From Demequina sp. NBRC 110057 (lineage in GTDB: Bacteria > Actinomycetota > Actinomycetes > Actinomycetales > Demequinaceae): a DNA stretch of 64,000 nucleotides. How positions within the stretch are numbered: the stretch's first letter is position 1; each line of letters opens with the position of its first letter. The position numbers and the translations under genes were made by a program. The stretch is taken from assembly GCF_002090175.1 (NCBI RefSeq), contig NZ_BBRN01000004.1:620001-684000 (forward strand), read 5' to 3'. Shown here in pieces: positions 1 to 12,767 of the stretch. The notes beneath the pieces were generated by a model. That model was not told the DNA's origin, did not search any database, and saw only the letters and a program-made list of their open reading frames with translations.

Positions 1-267
1 GTCATCTCGATGCCGTCGCGTGAGCGCTTCGAGCGTCAGGACGCCGAGTACCGCGAGTCGGTCATCCCCGCCGCCCTCATGGCGCGCGTCACGGTCGAGG
101 CTGGCTCGCGCCTGGGCTGGACCGAGATCGCCGGCGACGCGGGTCGCACCGTGTCGATCGACCACTTCGGTGAGTCGGCCGACGGCGGGCTGCTGCTGAA
201 GAAGTACGGCTTCACCGCCGAGAACGTCGCCGCCCAGGCGCGCGAGTCGCTGGCCGCCGCCAAGTGA
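1..267 (+). CDS. tkt: Transketolase, C-terminal fragment (cut by window edge)
   Basis: This is the last 88 codons of transketolase, the thiamine-diphosphate enzyme that moves two-carbon units between sugar phosphates in the non-oxidative pentose phosphate pathway. The frame is open from base 1. The tail matches the family's C-terminal domain: SMPSRERFERQDAEYRESV, then VEAGSRLGWTEIAGDAG and the FGESADGG...YGFTAENV ending. Only this domain is visible, so catalytic residues cannot be judged. It lies 111 bp upstream of zwf on the same strand. In many actinobacteria a transaldolase gene sits between the two; here it does not. Identification is by recognition of the conserved C-terminus. Confidence 0.9.
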   Translation, partial: VISMPSRERFERQDAEYRESVIPAALMARVTVEAGSRLGWTEIAGDAGRTVSIDHFGESADGGLLLKKYGFTAENVAAQARESLAAAK

Positions 268-378
268 TCCGCGGGCGGGCCGGGGAGGGCACCCACGTGG
301 TGTCCTCCCCGGCCGCGCCTGGTCCCCACCCCTCCCCTGACCGCGACGGGTGCGCCCCGTCGCGAGTGAAGGACTGAC

Positions 379-1895
<1,517 letters not shown>

Positions 1896-1899
<4 letters not shown>

Positions 1900-2819
1900 T
1901 CATCGACCTGCCCCGCACCACGATCTCGCAGATCAACAAGCGACTCGTGCAGTCCCGCAAGGACTTCGGCGTCATCACGCTCGGTCGCGTCCTCACGCTC
2001 GTGATCGACGCCACCGATGCCGACGTCGAGGACGCCATCGAGACGGCCAACGTCGCCTCGCGCGAGCACCCCTGCCGCATCATCGTCATCGCTCCCCACG
2101 AGGGTGACGAGGACGAGCTTCACGCGGAGCTACGCGTGGGCGGCGACGCTGGCGCGTCCGAGGTGGTCGTCCTGCGTCCCTCGCGCGTCCAGGCCGACCA
2201 CGGCGACACGCTCGTCATGCCGCTGCTGCTCCCCGACGTCCCGATCGTCGCCTGGTGGCCCGCCACCGTGCCGGCCGACCCGGGCGGCTCGAGCATCGGC
2301 CGGATGGCGGCGCGCCGCATCACCGACTCGAAGGGCGAGGGCGACCCTGCCGCGGTGCTGCGGTCGCTCGCCGAGCACTACCAGGCCGGCGACACCGACC
2401 TCGCGTGGACCCGCGTCACCCGGTGGCGTGCGCTACTCGCCGCTGCGCTCGAGCAGGTGAGCGACCAGCAGGTCACGAAGGCACGCCTCCACGGCGACAC
2501 CGGCAGCCCCTCGATCCTGCTGTTGGGCGCGTGGCTCCAGGGCACGCTCGGCTGCGAGTTCGAGGCCACCTACGCCGACGACGTGCGCGGCCTGCAGTCC
2601 ATCGTCCTCGAGACCGCCTCGGGCGAGATCGGCATCGCGCGCCCCGACGGGCAGAACGCGACGCTGACCCAGCCGGGCCAGCCCGAGCACACGATCGCGC
2701 TGCCGGCGCGCTCGCTGGGCGATTGCCTCGCCGAGGAGCTGCGTCGCCTCGACGACGACCCTGTCTACGGCAACGCGCTGCGTCGCTGGGCGGGCGCCGC
2801 CTCGGAGGCGACGGCATGA
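1896..2819 (+). CDS. opcA: Glucose-6-phosphate dehydrogenase assembly/activator protein OpcA
   Basis: OpcA is the actinobacterial and cyanobacterial partner needed for assembly or activity of G6PDH. The 307-aa product has the family opening MIIDLPRTTISQINKRLV and the central VPIVAWWPATVPADPG segment around residues 115-130. No catalytic function is known or visible. It starts inside the zwf stop (ATGA overlap) and its own TGA overlaps the pgl start, consistent with stoichiometric expression with G6PDH. Confidence 0.96.
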
Positions 2820-3526
2820 GGCAGGTCATCGTCCACGCCGACGCGGACGCCGTGGCCCAGGCCACCGGCGCCCGCCTGCTGATCGCGCTCGGCGACGCCG
2901 TCGCCCTGCGTGGAAGGGCCGACGCGGTCCTCACCGGCGGCACCGTCGGCATCGCGCTGCTCGAGGCCGCCGCCGCGTCGCCCCTCGCCGCCACCGTCGA
3001 CTGGACAAGCGTTCACGTCTGGTGGGGCGACGAGCGATTCGTCCCCGCAGGCGACGCCGACCGCAACGAGGGGCAGGCGCAGGCCGCGCTCCTCGCCCAC
3101 CTGCCGCTTCCCGAGGACAATATCCACCGGATGGGCTCCTCGGACGTCTTCGCCACGGCAGAGGACGCCGCCGCGGACTACGCGACGCAGATCGCCGCGG
3201 CGGGCACTCCCGCGTGGGACGTGCTGCTGCTGGGCCTCGGCCCCGACGCGCACGTCGCGTCGCTGTTCCCCGGCCACCCCGTCTTCACGGGGCCCGACGC
3301 GGAGACGCACGCCGTCCACGACTCCCCCAAGCCGCCGCCCACGCGCGTCTCCCTTGGCCTGGGCTCGATCCACCGCGCACGCGAGGTGTGGGTCGTCGCA
3401 GCCGGCGAGGGCAAGGCCGATGCCGTGCGCGACTCCCTGCGCCGCACCGGGGTCCCCGGCGGTGCCGTCGACGGCACCGAGCGCACGCTGTGGCTGCTGG
3501 ACGCGGCCGCCGCGACCAAGGTCTAG
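2816..3526 (+). CDS. pgl: 6-phosphogluconolactonase
   Basis: Hydrolyses 6-phosphogluconolactone to 6-phosphogluconate, the step after Zwf. The 236-aa protein starts at the ATG overlapping the opcA stop (MRQVIVHADADAVAQ). The open frame extends further upstream, but that part is a shadow of opcA. Typical NagB/Pgl-fold motifs are visible: TGGTVGIALLEA near residue 40, VWWGDERFVP near 67, DVLLLGLGPDAHVASLFPGH near 135. A strong two-way terminator follows. This is the last gene of the operon. Confidence 0.95.
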   Translation: MRQVIVHADADAVAQATGARLLIALGDAVALRGRADAVLTGGTVGIALLEAAAASPLAATVDWTSVHVWWGDERFVPAGDADRNEGQAQAALLAHLPLPEDNIHRMGSSDVFATAEDAAADYATQIAAAGTPAWDVLLLGLGPDAHVASLFPGHPVFTGPDAETHAVHDSPKPPPTRVSLGLGSIHRAREVWVVAAGEGKADAVRDSLRRTGVPGGAVDGTERTLWLLDAAAATKV

Positions 3527-3564
3527 GCAACCGACGCATCGGCCACACCACAGCCGAGACACGA

Positions 3565-3604
3565 CGACGAAGGGGCGGGGCCATACGGCCCCGCCCCTTC
3601 GTCG
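3565..3604. terminator. Bidirectional terminator between pgl and the SelW-like gene
   Basis: Perfect 18-bp inverted repeat (3565-3582 and 3587-3604) with a 4-nt loop (ATAC). The stem is GC-rich with CGACGAA at its base. It lies between two convergent genes and can serve both. Confidence 0.85.
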
Positions 3605-3615
3605 TACCGGTCGGG

Positions 3616-3846
3616 CTACGCGGTGAGGCGAGCCTTGACGGACTCGACGATCTGCGTGATGTCGAACTCGTCGGGCTTCGAGTAGATGGTGTCCGCGTCC
3701 GCGCGGAACGTGAACACTCCCTTCTCCCCCGTCACGAGCGCGACGGACTCGAGCTGGCCGCCGAAGGTGCTCAGCAGCGTGCGCTGGGCGTCGAGCGCCC
3801 GGTCGAGGTAGCCGCACGGCACGCAGTACTCGATCTCGATCTTCAC
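3616..3846 (-). CDS. SelT/SelW/SelH-family (Rdx) thioredoxin-like protein
   Basis: Small 76-aa protein of the SelW/Rdx family, a thioredoxin-like fold thought to act in thiol redox chemistry; the substrate is unknown. The redox motif is YCVPCGYLDRA near residue 6, with cysteine where some eukaryotic homologues carry selenocysteine. I chose the GTG at 3846 because GGAGG lies about 5 nt upstream and the protein then begins at the family N-terminus VKIEIEYCVPC. The frame is open further upstream to 3921 without support. It appears to be a single-gene unit, convergent with the pgl operon. Confidence 0.85.
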   Translation of the reverse strand: MKIEIEYCVPCGYLDRALDAQRTLLSTFGGQLESVALVTGEKGVFTFRADADTIYSKPDEFDITQIVESVKARLTA

Positions 3847-3907
3847 AGGTCCTCCAGTGTCGATGGGGTCGTACCCCGCCATCCTTCCATTCCCCGCCCA
3901 CCCACCG

Positions 3908-3965
3908 TCAAATGGATCCACTTGGTTCTTTTACACGCGTAGACGCACCAAAGGGATCCATTTGA
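3908..3965. repeat. Imperfect 19-bp inverted repeat with 20-nt spacer upstream of the SelW-like gene
   Basis: Left arm 3908-3926 and right arm 3947-3965 are complementary except for two adjacent positions; TCAAATGGATCC and TTGGT pair exactly. Its base content is much lower in GC than the surroundings. It lies 62-119 bp upstream of the SelW-like GTG start and downstream of rbpA. It may be an operator, a terminator-like hairpin or a remnant of an inserted element; the sequence alone does not decide. Confidence 0.6.
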
Positions 3966-3987
3966 CCGGTCAGGAGGGGGGGGAACG

Positions 3988-4038
3988 CCGAGGGGCCCGG
4001 CGCCGCTCCCCTGGCGGGGAGGGCGACGGGCCCCTCGG
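3988..4038 (-). terminator. Terminator-like hairpin downstream of rbpA
   Basis: Outer stem CCGAGGGGCCC (3988-3998) pairs perfectly with 4028-4038. A nested inner stem CTCCCC/GGGGAG (about 4006-4021) sits inside. It begins 12 bp after the rbpA stop in the direction of transcription. Confidence 0.7.
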
Positions 4039-4049
4039 TGAAACAGCGA

Positions 4050-4421
4050 CTAGTCGGCGACGACCGGCGTGCCGCGGCGGGCGCGCAGGGTGCCGAGAGC
4101 CTCGTCGAGCAGGGCCTCGCCCTCCTCGTCAGTGCGACGCTCCTTCACATATGCGAGGTGCGTCTTGTACGGCTCGTTGCGCAGTGGCTCCGGCGGGTTC
4201 TCGGGATCGAGGCCACCGGGAAGGCCGCAGCGGGGGCAGTCCCACTCGACCGGAACCTCGGGGGCGTCGTTCTCATCCCCGATCGCGAAGCTGGGCGACG
4301 TGACGTGGCCCTTCGCGCAGTAGTAGTTGACGACCTGACGCGGCGCGGACTCGCCGCGCTCGTCCTCGCCCATGGGTCCCGCGCCGACGCGCGACCCTCG
4401 AATGGCGTTACCGCCTGCCAT
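4050..4421 (-). CDS. rbpA: RNA polymerase-binding protein RbpA
   Basis: Actinobacteria-specific transcription activator that binds the RNA polymerase holoenzyme and group 1/2 sigma factors and stabilises open promoter complexes. The 123-aa protein opens with MAGGNAIRGSRVGAGPMGE, the basic N-terminal tail. The zinc-ribbon core follows (NYYCAKGH near residue 33, WDCPRCGLPGG near 60), then the sigma-interacting helix region (KTHLAYVKERRTDEEGEALLDEAL). The ATG is preceded by a GAGGGG sequence. It lies 22 bp downstream of secG and is probably cotranscribed with it. Confidence 0.96.
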   Translation of the reverse strand: MAGGNAIRGSRVGAGPMGEDERGESAPRQVVNYYCAKGHVTSPSFAIGDENDAPEVPVEWDCPRCGLPGGLDPENPPEPLRNEPYKTHLAYVKERRTDEEGEALLDEALGTLRARRGTPVVAD

Positions 4422-4443
4422 GATTCTTTCCCCTCAGGTGCTG

Positions 4444-4689
4444 CTAGAGCGAGAACCGCGAGATCAGCCCGAGCAGCACGATGATCGCGCCCCACAGGGT
4501 GGCCGTGATCCACGTGATACGGGTCAGGTTGCGCTCACCGACGGCGGACGACTGCACGCCGGAGGCGAAGCCACCGCCAAACATGTCGGTGATGCCGCCG
4601 CCACGGCCGCGGTGGATGAGCACCAGGCCGATGATCACGAACGACGTGATCACGAGCAGCACCCACAGGCTGATCTCCAGAATGTGCAC
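4444..4689 (-). CDS. secG: Preprotein translocase subunit SecG
   Basis: Small membrane subunit of the SecYEG protein-export channel. The 81-aa product has two predicted transmembrane helices (residues about 3-22 and 55-76) with the connecting RGRGGGITDMFGGG loop typical of SecG. It starts with GTG behind a GAGGAG ribosome-binding sequence. The gap-pgk-tpiA-secG order is common in actinobacteria. A large hairpin between tpiA and secG may reduce read-through. Confidence 0.93.
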   Translation of the reverse strand: MHILEISLWVLLVITSFVIIGLVLIHRGRGGGITDMFGGGFASGVQSSAVGERNLTRITWITATLWGAIIVLLGLISRFSL

Positions 4690-4713
4690 AGTTCTCCTCA
4701 GACGTGTTCGGAT

Positions 4714-4755
4714 CGCCTACCAGGATACGCGACGATTCGCGCATCCTGGTAGGCG
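4714..4755 (-). terminator. Long hairpin between tpiA and secG
   Basis: CGCCTACCAGGAT (4714-4726) pairs perfectly with 4743-4755. The stem continues through GCGA/TCGC to a 4-nt CGAT loop with one mismatch. There is no T tract. It could terminate or attenuate the glycolytic transcript before secG, or mark an RNA-processing site. Confidence 0.65.
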
Positions 4756-4770
4756 CCACGCACGGTGGGG

Positions 4771-5559
4771 TCAGCCGATCTGGTGCGAACGGAAACGCGC
4801 GATCTTGGCGAACTCCTCGGGGTCGAGGCTGGCGCCTCCCACGAGTCCACCGTCCACGTCGGGCTCCGCCATGAGCTGGGCGATCGAGCCCGACTTCACG
4901 GAGCCGCCGTAGAGCACGCGCACGCCGTCGGCGAGCTCGGCGTCGTACAGCTCGGCGAGGCGGCCGCGGATCGCACCGCAGACCTCCTGAGCGTCGGCGG
5001 GCGTCGCGACCTCACCGGTGCCGATGGCCCACACGGGCTCGTAGGCGATGACGACGTCCTTCGCCTTGTCAGCGGGCAGGTCCTTCAGCGCGCCGTCGAC
5101 CTGGGCGAGCGTGTACTCCACCTGGTTGCCGGCCTTGCGCACGTCGAGGCCCTCGCCCACGCACACGATGGGGACGATGCCGTTCTCGAACGCCGCCTTG
5201 GTCTTGGCGGCGACGACCTCGTCGGACTCGCCGTGGTACTCGCGACGCTCCGAGTGGCCCACCGCGACGTACGAGACGCCGAGCTTGGCCAGCTGCGTGC
5301 CAGACACCTCACCGGTGTAGGCGCCGGAGGTGTGCTGCGAGATGTCCTGGGCGCCGTACTTCAGCTCCAGCTTGTCGGCGTCCACGAGGGTCTGCACGGA
5401 ACGGATCGAGGTGAAGGACGCGAGCACCGCGACCTCCACGTCCTCGAAGTCGTGCTTCGCGTCGCGCAGGAGCCACGCGAGCTTCTGCACGGTGTGGGTG
5501 GCCTCGAGGTGGTCGAGGTTCAGCTTCCAGTTACCCGCGATCAGGGGGGTACGTGCCAT
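4771..5559 (-). CDS. tpiA: Triosephosphate isomerase
   Basis: Interconverts dihydroxyacetone phosphate and glyceraldehyde 3-phosphate in glycolysis. It has 262 aa, a TIM barrel. Visible active-site segments are GNWKLNLD (Lys near 11), VGHSERRE (His near 99) and [11 protein letters not shown] (catalytic Glu near 171), plus the phosphate-binding YGGSVK near 217. It starts 5 bp after the pgk stop and is certainly in the same operon. Confidence 0.97.
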   Translation of the reverse strand: MARTPLIAGNWKLNLDHLEATHTVQKLAWLLRDAKHDFEDVEVAVLASFTSIRSVQTLVDADKLELKYGAQDISQHTSGAYTGEVSGTQLAKLGVSYVAVGHSERREYHGESDEVVAAKTKAAFENGIVPIVCVGEGLDVRKAGNQVEYTLAQVDGALKDLPADKAKDVVIAYEPVWAIGTGEVATPADAQEVCGAIRGRLAELYDAELADGVRVLYGGSVKSGSIAQLMAEPDVDGGLVGGASLDPEEFAKIARFRSHQIG

Positions 5560-5564
5560 GGGTA

Positions 5565-6755
5565 TCAGTCCTCCAGTACGGCGAGGCCCGGCAGGACCTT
5601 GCCCTCAAGCAGCTCGAGCGACGCGCCGCCGCCCGTCGAGATGTGCGAAAAGCCGGCCTCGTCGTAGCCGAGGCGGCGCACGGCCGCGGCCGAGTCGCCG
5701 CCGCCCACGACGGAGAAGCCGTCGGCGTCGATCATCGCCTGCGCGACGGCACGGGTGCCGCCCTCGAAGGCCTCGAACTCGAACACGCCCATGGGGCCGT
5801 TCCACACGATGGTCTTGGCGTCCGCGATCTTGAAGGCGAACAGCGCTGCCGACTCGGGGCCGATGTCGAGGCCCATCCATCCCTCGGGGATCACGTCGGC
5901 GGCGACGGTCTTGTGCTCGGCGTCCGCGGCGAAGGCGGCGGCGACCTCAATGTCGGTCGGGAGCACGATCTCGACGCCGTTGGCCTCGGCGGTCTCGAGG
6001 TAGCCCTTGACCGTGTCGATCTGGTCCTCCTCGAGCAGCGACGAGCCGACGTCGTAGCCCTTGGCCTTCAGGAAGGTGAAGACCATGCCGCCGCCGATGA
6101 GCAGACGGTCGGCCTTGGTCAGCAGGTTGCCGATGACGCCGAGCTTGTCGGAGACCTTCGAGCCGCCGAGCACGACAGCGTAGGGGCGCTCGGGGTCGGT
6201 GGTCGCGCGCGACAGCGAGACGACCTCCTTCTCGACGAGCGTGCCGGCGGCCGCGGGAAGCAGCTGCGCGACGTCGTAGACCGACGCCTGCTTGCGGTGG
6301 ACGACGCCGAAGCCGTCGGAGACGAACGCGTCGGCGAACGCGGCGAGCTCCTTGGCGAGCTCCTGCCGCTCCTCGTCAACCTTGGAGGTCTCGCGCTTGT
6401 CGTAGCGGACGTTCTCGAGCATGGCGACCTGGCCGGACTCGAGCGCGGCGACGGTGGCCTTGGCCGAGTCGCCTACGAGGTCCTCGGCGAGCGTCACGGG
6501 GCGGCCCAGCAGCTCCGCGAGGCGGGCGGCCGCGGGCGCGAGCGAGTACTCGGGCTTGGGCTCGCCGCCGGGGCGGCCGAGGTGGGCGGTGACGATGACC
6601 GCGGCGCCCGCGTCGAGCAGCGCCTGAATGGTGGGCACGGAGGCGCGCACGCGGCCGTCGTCCGTGATGGTGGTGCCGTCGAGGGGCACGTTGAGGTCGG
6701 AGCGAACCAGCACCTTCTTGCCGGTCAGGTCTCCCAGTCCTGCGATGGTCTTCAT
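5565..6755 (-). CDS. pgk: Phosphoglycerate kinase
   Basis: Transfers phosphate from 1,3-bisphosphoglycerate to ADP in glycolysis. Start chosen at the ATG at 6755 ([20 protein letters not shown]), which has GAGGA about 7 nt upstream. This gives 396 aa, the usual length. An ATG 13 codons upstream has no family support. Motifs include [10 protein letters not shown] near residue 18, HLGRPGG near 58, the ADP-binding [11 protein letters not shown] near 203 and GGGDSAAA near 369. Confidence 0.97.
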   Translation of the reverse strand: MKTIAGLGDLTGKKVLVRSDLNVPLDGTTITDDGRVRASVPTIQALLDAGAAVIVTAHLGRPGGEPKPEYSLAPAAARLAELLGRPVTLAEDLVGDSAKATVAALESGQVAMLENVRYDKRETSKVDEERQELAKELAAFADAFVSDGFGVVHRKQASVYDVAQLLPAAAGTLVEKEVVSLSRATTDPERPYAVVLGGSKVSDKLGVIGNLLTKADRLLIGGGMVFTFLKAKGYDVGSSLLEEDQIDTVKGYLETAEANGVEIVLPTDIEVAAAFAADAEHKTVAADVIPEGWMGLDIGPESAALFAFKIADAKTIVWNGPMGVFEFEAFEGGTRAVAQAMIDADGFSVVGGGDSAAAVRRLGYDEAGFSHISTGGGASLELLEGKVLPGLAVLED

Positions 6756-6780
6756 TTCAGTCCTCACATTCCTGACATAG

Positions 6781-6816
6781 CAACGCCCGCACACGCGGCG
6801 CGTGCGCGGGCGTTGC
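6781..6816 (-). terminator. Hairpin between gap and pgk
   Basis: Arms 6781-6796 and 6801-6816 (CAACGCCCGC...) are complementary with one mismatch around a 4-nt loop. It lies 26 bp after the gap stop. It is probably a partial terminator or processing hairpin that sets gap mRNA apart from pgk-tpiA. Confidence 0.6.
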
Positions 6817-6841
6817 CACGATCAGATCCGGATGGGGTGGA

Positions 6842-7957
<1,116 letters not shown>

Positions 7958-8007
7958 CTACACCGATGCGTGGATCGACGAGACGCGACGAAAGTCCTGG
8001 TGCGCGG

Positions 8008-8991
8008 TCAGTCGAGATCCAGGATCTCCTGGCTGATGCCGGCCTCGGTGTCGGGAATCCCGAGCTCCTCCGCGCGCTTGTCGGCGGTGGCGAGCAGGCG
8101 CCTGATGCGGCCCGCGACGGCGTCCTTGGTCAGCGGCGGCGTGGCAAGTTTGCCGAGCTCCTCGAGCGACGCGTCGCGGTTGGCAAGGCGCAGCTCGCCG
8201 GCCTCGCGCAGGTGCTCGGGGACGTCCTCGCCGAGGATGTCGAAGGCCCGCGCCACGCGTGCCCCCGCTGCCACGGCTGCCTGGGCGGAGCGGCGCAGGT
8301 TCGCGTCGTCGAAGTTGGCGAGGCGGTTGGCGGTGCCGCGCACCTCGCGCCTGGTGCGCTTGTCCTCCCACTCGAGCACCGAGTCGTGGGCGCCAAGACG
8401 GGTGAGCAGCTGGGCGATGGCCTCGCCGTCGCGGATGACGACGCGGTCCACTCCCCTGACCTCGCGGGACTTCGCGGAGATGCCGAGGCGGCGCGCGGCG
8501 CCGACGAGGGCCAGCGCGGCCTCGGGGCCGGGCGACGTCACCTCGAGCGCCGACGAGCGGCCCGGCTCCGTGAGCGAGCCGTGCGCGAGGAAGGCGCCGC
8601 GCCAGGCGGCGACGGTGTCGTCCAGCGAGCCGCCGACGACCTGCGGCGGCAGCCCGCGCACGGGTCGTCCGCGCTGGTCAAGCAGGCCAGTCTGGCGGGC
8701 GAGCGACTCGCCCTCCTTGACGACCCTCACCACGTAACGGTTGCCCTTCTTGAGGGCGCCGCCGGAGACGACGATGATCTCGCCGACGAGACCGTAGACC
8801 TCGTGGATGAACGCGCGCAGTCGGCGCGCGCCCGCGGCGGTGTCCAGCTCCGCCTCGATTACGATCCTGCCGCTGACGATGTGAAGGCCCCCCGCGAAGC
8901 GGAGCATCGTCGCGACCTCCGCCTTGCGCGCCGAGGTCTTATCGACCGCGACCCGAGCCAGTTCGTCCTTCACCTGTGCCGTCAGAGCCAT
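8008..8991 (-). CDS. whiA: Sporulation/cell-division regulator WhiA
   Basis: DNA-binding protein with a degenerate LAGLIDADG homing-endonuclease fold followed by a C-terminal helix-turn-helix. In Streptomyces it co-activates developmental division genes with WhiB; in non-sporulating actinobacteria it is still conserved. The 327-aa protein begins [18 protein letters not shown]. The C-terminal segment [18 protein letters not shown] near residue 286 is the recognition-helix region. It forms the conserved yvcK/rapZ/whiA cluster, with 16 bp separating it from yvcK. Confidence 0.96.
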   Translation of the reverse strand: MALTAQVKDELARVAVDKTSARKAEVATMLRFAGGLHIVSGRIVIEAELDTAAGARRLRAFIHEVYGLVGEIIVVSGGALKKGNRYVVRVVKEGESLARQTGLLDQRGRPVRGLPPQVVGGSLDDTVAAWRGAFLAHGSLTEPGRSSALEVTSPGPEAALALVGAARRLGISAKSREVRGVDRVVIRDGEAIAQLLTRLGAHDSVLEWEDKRTRREVRGTANRLANFDDANLRRSAQAAVAAGARVARAFDILGEDVPEHLREAGELRLANRDASLEELGKLATPPLTKDAVAGRIRRLLATADKRAEELGIPDTEAGISQEILDLD

Positions 8992-9007
8992 GCGCCGATT
9001 CTGCCAT

Positions 9008-9958
9008 TCATCGGGACGCCGCGAGTCCGCCGAGGTCCCGGTCGGTCAGCAGGTCGGCGAGCGCCGCGCGCAGCGCGACAGGGTCATGAGCGTGCGCGTG
9101 GTCGACGGCGCGCACCGGGGCGACGACCATCCGCGCTCCCCACGCGGCGATCTCCTCCCGCAGGCCGGGCTCGTCGGCGTGGCCGGCATCGACGAGCACC
9201 GCGCGCGGCACGAAGCCGGGAGCGGCGGAGCGGAGCGCACGGACGTCGTCGAGGCGTGACATGCCGGCCGTCTCGACGTCGGCGTCACCGACATTGAGGA
9301 TCACGGTCGCACGCGGACCGGCCTCGACGAGCGCCGCCGCCACGGGCGCCACCGCGAAGTGGGTGAGCACGGAGGTGTACCAGCTTCCCGGGCCGAGCAC
9401 CACGGCATCGGCGCCGCGCAGCGCGTCGAGCGTCTGCTCGGGCACGTGAGGCGACGGCGGGTCGAGGGCAAGGTCGAGCACGCGACCCGACGCGAGCGCG
9501 ACGGCCACCTGACCGCGGACCTCGCTCACGCCATCGGCCGTCTCCACTGTCGCCCGCACCGTGAGCGGCTCGTCGGACAGCGGCAGCACCCTGCCGTGCG
9601 CCTGCAGCAGTCGGCCCACCCACTCGAGCCCCTCGACAACGTCGCCGCAGCGGTCCCACAGCGCGGCGATGAGCAGGTTGCCCAGCGCGTGGCCGTCGAG
9701 CGCGCCGTCGGTGCTGAAGCGCCACTGGAGCACGTCGCGCCACGTGGTGCCCCACTCGGAGTCGCCGCACAGTGCCGACAGGGCCATGCGCAGGTCCCCT
9801 GGCGGGACGATGCCCATCTCCTCGCGCAGGCGGCCGGAGGATCCGCCGTCGTCGGCGACGGTGACGACGGCGGCGAGGTCCTCGGCAAGGCCGCGCAGCG
9901 CGGTCAGCGAGTGATAGAGACCGTGCCCTCCCCCGAGGGCGACGACGCTCGTCGTCAT
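9008..9958 (-). CDS. yvcK: Gluconeogenesis factor YvcK (CofD-like family)
   Basis: YvcK proteins bind UDP-sugars and link carbon status to cell-wall synthesis; in mycobacteria the homologue is CuvA. The 316-aa protein opens with [17 protein letters not shown], the nucleotide-sugar binding loop, followed by [14 protein letters not shown] near residue 34. The [11 protein letters not shown] motif is near residue 190. It overlaps rapZ by 4 bp. No enzymatic activity can be assigned. Confidence 0.93.
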   Translation of the reverse strand: MTTSVVALGGGHGLYHSLTALRGLAEDLAAVVTVADDGGSSGRLREEMGIVPPGDLRMALSALCGDSEWGTTWRDVLQWRFSTDGALDGHALGNLLIAALWDRCGDVVEGLEWVGRLLQAHGRVLPLSDEPLTVRATVETADGVSEVRGQVAVALASGRVLDLALDPPSPHVPEQTLDALRGADAVVLGPGSWYTSVLTHFAVAPVAAALVEAGPRATVILNVGDADVETAGMSRLDDVRALRSAAPGFVPRAVLVDAGHADEPGLREEIAAWGARMVVAPVRAVDHAHAHDPVALRAALADLLTDRDLGGLAASR

Positions 9959-10878
9959 CCGAGCGTCCGGTCCCGGTGCGACACGCGCACGGCGTAGCCG
10001 CGCTCCTGGAGGCGACGCCCCAGCTCCTCGGCGATGGCGACGGACCGGTGCTTGCCGCCCGTGCAGCCGACGCCCACCGTCACGGAGGGCTTGTCGTGCG
10101 CGCGGTAGCGTTGCAGGACCCCGTCGAGGACCTCGGTGTAGCCGTCGATGAACTCCTGCGCGCCGAGCCCCGTGAGGACGTGTTCGCGCACCGGCGCGTC
10201 GAGCCCCGTGAGCGGCCGCAGCGCGGGGTCCCAGTGAGGGTTGGCGAGGAAGCGCACGTCGGCGACGAAGTCGGCGTCGACGGGCAGGCCGTTCTTGAAC
10301 CCGAACGACTGCACGTTGACGTGCAGCTGCGGCACCTGCGACGCGATCTCGGCCGTGATGACCTCACGCAGCTGGTGAACGTTGAGGCGCGACGTGTCGA
10401 TGACGTGGTCGGCGCCGCGCCGAATCGCGGAGACCAGCTCGCGCTCGCGCCGAATCCCCTCGAGGAGGGTGCCGTCGGCCTGCAGCGGGTGCGGCCGGCG
10501 CGCCTCCTCGAAGCGCCTCACGAGGGTGTCGTCCGACGCGTCGAGGAACGCCGTCCGCACTGCCACGCCACGCAACTGAAGGTCCTCGACCACCGGGCCG
10601 AGGTCCTCGAGGAACGCGCCGCCGCGCGCGTCCACGACGACGGCGAGCTTGCGCGTCGAGCCGCGCCCGAGCAGCGAGTCGACGAGGTCACCCATGAGAT
10701 GGGGCGGCAGGTTGTCGACGACATACCAGCCGAGGTCCGCAAGGACGGCGGCGGCGCGGGTGCGGCCGGCTCCCGACATTCCGGTGAGAACGAGCACCTC
10801 GGCACCGTCGCCTCTCAGCAGCGACGTGGGGCGCGGGATACCCGACGGGTACGTGGGCGGATGGGGGTCGTCCGTCAT
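9955..10878 (-). CDS. rapZ: RNase adapter/nucleotide-binding protein RapZ family
   Basis: P-loop protein of the RapZ (YvcJ/YhbJ) family; in E. coli RapZ directs RNase E to the small RNA GlmZ, while in Gram-positives the role is unclear. The ATG at 10878 overlaps the uvrC stop and gives 307 aa; an open frame further upstream lies inside uvrC. Walker A is [11 protein letters not shown] near residue 33. The C-terminal [18 protein letters not shown] motif near residue 275 is characteristic. It sits between uvrC and yvcK. Confidence 0.94.
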   Translation of the reverse strand: MTDDPHPPTYPSGIPRPTSLLRGDGAEVLVLTGMSGAGRTRAAAVLADLGWYVVDNLPPHLMGDLVDSLLGRGSTRKLAVVVDARGGAFLEDLGPVVEDLQLRGVAVRTAFLDASDDTLVRRFEEARRPHPLQADGTLLEGIRRERELVSAIRRGADHVIDTSRLNVHQLREVITAEIASQVPQLHVNVQSFGFKNGLPVDADFVADVRFLANPHWDPALRPLTGLDAPVREHVLTGLGAQEFIDGYTEVLDGVLQRYRAHDKPSVTVGVGCTGGKHRSVAIAEELGRRLQERGYAVRVSHRDRTLG

Positions 10879-12758
10879 GACTCCAGCATGCCATCGTCGC
10901 CGTGCAGGGCGGAGTAGACCGACCGCGCGAGCCCGTCTCCGATGCCGGGGACCAGGGCGATCTGCTCGGCCGAGGCCTCCTTGAGGCGCGCTGGCGAGCC
11001 GAAGTGCCTGATCAGCGCCTTGGCGCGCGACGGGCCGATGCCGGGGAGGCTGTCGAGGGCCGATGCGGTGACAGTCTTGCCGCGCTTGGCACGGTGATGG
11101 CGGATCGCGAAGCGGTGCGCCTCGTCGCGCACGCGCTGCATGAGGTACAGCGCCTCGGAGCCGCGCGGAAGAATCACGGGGAACGGCTCCCCCGGGATCC
11201 AGATCTCCTCGAGGCGCTTCGCGAGCCCGCACAGGAACACGTCGGTGATCCCGAGCCTGTCGAGCACCTCCCGCGCCGCGTTCACCTGGGGAAGGCCGCC
11301 ATCGACCACCACGAGCTGGGGCGGGTAGGCGAACTTGGCGCTCTCGCGCTGGTCGGGCGGCAGCTGCGACTCCTCGAGGTAGCGAGAGAAGCGCCGCGTC
11401 AGCACCTCGTCCATCGCCGCCGTGTCATCCACCGCATCGGCGATCGAGAACTGCCGGTACTCCTTCTTACGCGGCAACGCGTCCTCGAACACCACCATCG
11501 AGCCCACCTGGTTGGTGCCCTGCGTATGCGAGATGTCGTAGCACTCGATCCGCAGCGGGGCGTCGGTCATGCCGAGCGCCTCCTGCAGTTCCTGGAGCGC
11601 CGCCGACCGGGTGGTGAGGTCGCTCGCGCGCTTGAGCCGATGCTGGTCGAGCACCTGCCGCGCGTTCTGGTGGCCGGTCTGTGCGAGTTCGGCCTTCTTG
11701 CCTCGCTGGGGCACGCGGATGGCGACCTTCGCTCCGCGCAGGCCTCCGAGAACCTCGGCGAGCGGGGCGGCGTCCTCGGGCAGCGCCGGCACGAGCACCT
11801 CCGGCGGGATCTCCTCCGGTTCGGCTGCGCCGTACGCCTCCTGCACCAGCTCGAGCACCATGGCCTCGGGGCCCAGCGGCTCGGGCTTGTCGACGACCCA
11901 GCCGCGCTCGCCGGTGATGCGGCCGTCGCGCACGTGGAAGACGTGCGCCGCCGCCTCCATCTCGTCGTCGACGAGGCTGAAGATGTCGACGTCCACCCCC
12001 GCGTCGAGCACCACGGCGTTGCGGTCGAGCACCGCAGTGAGCGCCTGCAGTCGGTCGCGAGCCCGGGCCGCCGCCTCAAAGTCCTCCCGCTCGGCGGCGT
12101 CGTTCATCGAGCGCGTGAGGTCGCGCATGATGCCCTTGGCGTCGCCGCCGAGCACCGCGCACACGCGCTCGGCGAGGGCCCGATGGTCCTCCTCGGAGAT
12201 GCGTCCCACGCACGGGGCCGAGCACTTGTCGATGTACCCCAGCAGGCACGGTCGGCCCTGCCGCTCCGCCTTCCTGAAAACGCCGGGCGCGCAGGTGCGC
12301 ACCGGCAGCGCCGCGAGCAGTGTGTCGACCGTCTCCCTGATGGCCCAGGCACGGGCGTAGGGGCCGAAGTAGCGCACGCCCTTCTTGCGCTCGCCGCGCA
12401 TCACCTGGATGCGCGGAAACTTCTCGTTAAGCGTGACGGCGAGGTATGGGTAGGACTTGTCGTCCTTGAAGACGACGTTGAAGCGCGGGTCGTACTCCTT
12501 GATCCACGTGTGCTCGAGGATGAGCGACTCGACCTCGTTGCGCACCACGGTCCACTCGACCGAGGCGGCGGTCGTCACCATCATCTGGGTGCGCGGGTGA
12601 AGGTTGGCGAGCGGCTGGAAGTAGTTGGCCAGCCGCGCGCGCAGGTTCTTCGCCTTGCCGACGTACACCACGCGGCCGTGGGGGTCGCGGAAGCGGTAGA
12701 CGCCCGGCCGCGTCGGGATGGTGCCCGGCGCGGGCCGGTAGCTTGCTGGATCTGCCAC
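10875..12758 (-). CDS. uvrC: Excinuclease ABC subunit C
   Basis: Nuclease subunit of nucleotide excision repair that makes both incisions around a UvrB-bound lesion. It has 627 aa. The GIY-YIG domain is at residues about 14-95 ([25 protein letters not shown]), with a UVR helix pair near 200-240. The RNase H-like nuclease domain contains [19 protein letters not shown] near 420, and the C-terminal helix-hairpin-helix pair includes [15 protein letters not shown]. It lies 9 bp after uvrA, so it may be read from the LexA-controlled uvrA promoter. Confidence 0.97.
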   Translation of the reverse strand: MADPASYRPAPGTIPTRPGVYRFRDPHGRVVYVGKAKNLRARLANYFQPLANLHPRTQMMVTTAASVEWTVVRNEVESLILEHTWIKEYDPRFNVVFKDDKSYPYLAVTLNEKFPRIQVMRGERKKGVRYFGPYARAWAIRETVDTLLAALPVRTCAPGVFRKAERQGRPCLLGYIDKCSAPCVGRISEEDHRALAERVCAVLGGDAKGIMRDLTRSMNDAAEREDFEAAARARDRLQALTAVLDRNAVVLDAGVDVDIFSLVDDEMEAAAHVFHVRDGRITGERGWVVDKPEPLGPEAMVLELVQEAYGAAEPEEIPPEVLVPALPEDAAPLAEVLGGLRGAKVAIRVPQRGKKAELAQTGHQNARQVLDQHRLKRASDLTTRSAALQELQEALGMTDAPLRIECYDISHTQGTNQVGSMVVFEDALPRKKEYRQFSIADAVDDTAAMDEVLTRRFSRYLEESQLPPDQRESAKFAYPPQLVVVDGGLPQVNAAREVLDRLGITDVFLCGLAKRLEEIWIPGEPFPVILPRGSEALYLMQRVRDEAHRFAIRHHRAKRGKTVTASALDSLPGIGPSRAKALIRHFGSPARLKEASAEQIALVPGIGDGLARSVYSALHGDDGMLES

Positions 12759-12767
12759 GGAAGGACT

